Assembly (NCBI GenBank): GCA_963678705.1
Contig: OY783203.1
Location: forward strand, 45,322,347-45,386,346
DNA: 64,000 bases
Origin: Panorpa germanica
Taxonomy: Eukaryota; Arthropoda; Insecta; Mecoptera; Panorpidae
Direction of reading: 5' to 3'
A model generated the notes under the pieces. That model had not been told where the DNA came from. It did not search any database and saw only the letters and a program-made list of their open reading frames with translations. Shown here piece by piece: positions 63,316-64,000 of this stretch (positions are counted from its first letter, which is position 1; every line of letters begins with the position of its first letter). A program made the translations under genes and the position numbers.

Positions 63316-63589
63316 TAACATACCCCATAATTTTGATAGCTTTCGAAATAATGGTATTATGCGGTATGTACTTTATTTTCATTAGTGCGGCATATTATTG
63401 TCATGGTAAATTCCACTAATAGAAGTTATTGTAGACCAATTATCTATTGTAGATCGAATGTAAACCTGAACCCAGGTTAGTACGACTAGAATAAGTCGTC
63501 ATCTTGAAGTCAGCATGTGAGGTACATCACCACTCTTAAATTACGTAAGACAAATTTCATGCTTCTTTAACCACTCTCCCCATCTCCAT

Positions 63590-63785
63590 TCTCCGCAATC
63601 TTGTCACACATTGCAGAAACCCTTCTAATAGTTGTGACGTCACACCCAAAACTTTTTTAGTCTTCTTTTATTTTAAGTTGAGTTTTTTGATTAGATTGAC
63701 GTCACGAAGCTTATGACTAGAGTTCTTTAAGGAACCTCTCCTCCCTCTCGTTTGTGTGTGACGTAATTAACGGATACCCCTATTA
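63590..63785 (+). repeat. TGACGTCA dispersed repeat, copy 3
   Basis: It holds two TGACGTCA palindromes (63635 and 63697). The second is followed by CGAAGCTTATGACTAGAG, a CCTCTCCTCCCTCTC patch, GTGTGACGTAATTAACGGAT and ACCCCTA, in the same order as the copies at 8.66 and 32.77 kb. Confidence 0.6.
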
Positions 63786-64000
63786 CCACGTGATTTTATG
63801 CTCATATTAAAATATATTATCTACATCATGGCTGATATGATTTGAATCCAGAGAAATCAGAACCAAGCAATGAATCAAAGATATTTTACAGATCTGTCTC
63901 TCTTTCTCACACACACTATCTCTCTCTGTTATATTGTGAGAGTAGTAACCACCACTAGCATTTTGTAATACATTAAATATGCATTGTGATTTGTGAATAT
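63786..64000. other. noncoding with CT/CA simple repeat
   Basis: CTCTCTTTCTCACACACACT followed by ATCTCTCTCTG at 63897. Nothing else is recognised. Confidence 0.5.

Overview
This window looks like a long, A+T-rich stretch (about two-thirds A+T by eye) of an arthropod nuclear genome, almost certainly insect. The reasons are several mariner-type transposase fragments, a TA-flanked transposon relic with an insect-type N-terminal helix-turn-helix (DUF4817-like), three hAT-type elements with near-perfect 8-bp target duplications, tRNA-derived and 5S-derived SINE-like repeats, long (TA)n arrays, and a single exon with canonical GT-AG splice sites. A hemipteran or other insect with a large, repeat-rich genome would fit, but the order cannot be fixed from this sequence alone.

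The only host-gene exon supported is at 38994-39174 on the minus strand. It encodes about 60 residues resembling the amino-terminal domain of an NMDA-type ionotropic glutamate receptor, closest by eye to GluN2/Nmdar2, including a cysteine in the position of the conserved domain disulfide. It enters in phase 2 and leaves in phase 0. No neighbouring exon was recognised, so the rest of the window is best read as very long introns or flanking DNA of that gene.

Layout from left to right: a 5S rRNA-derived relic (about 750), a long (TA)n array (1.6 kb), the first copy of a two-copy 0.4-kb repeat (3.3 kb, second inverted copy at 16.1-16.6 kb), a 5'-truncated non-LTR retrotransposon end (5.1-5.7 kb), an LTR-like or terminal-inverted-repeat (TIR) element (9.9-10.3 kb), a tRNA-SINE (12.8 kb), the internally deleted TA-flanked transposon (13.16-13.69 kb), decayed protein-like segments of unknown origin (16.7-17.1 and 18.8-19.1 kb), a small unidentified ORF with coding-like character (23.96-24.21 kb), a 92%-identical inverted repeat (25.9-26.2 kb), two mariner relics (27.5-27.8 and 30.3-30.6 kb), pyrimidine- and purine-rich tracts (31.4-33.6 kb), a 149-bp hAT-type element (34.0 kb), a hairpin (38.3 kb), the receptor exon (39.0 kb), dispersed repeat copies (40.5, 45.1, 53.8 kb), (TA)n arrays (43.5 and 46.7 kb), two more hAT-type elements (48.6 and 58.7 kb), and further SINE copies up to 63.3 kb.

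The least expected signal cuts across all of this. The octamer TACGAGTA/TACTCGTA occurs at least 23 times on both strands, where about 2-3 are expected from base composition, and it lies mostly outside the recognised repeats. The CRE palindrome TGACGTCA is also over-represented (9 sites), partly because a dispersed repeat carries it. No bacterial-type operon, CRISPR array or intact transposase gene was seen.
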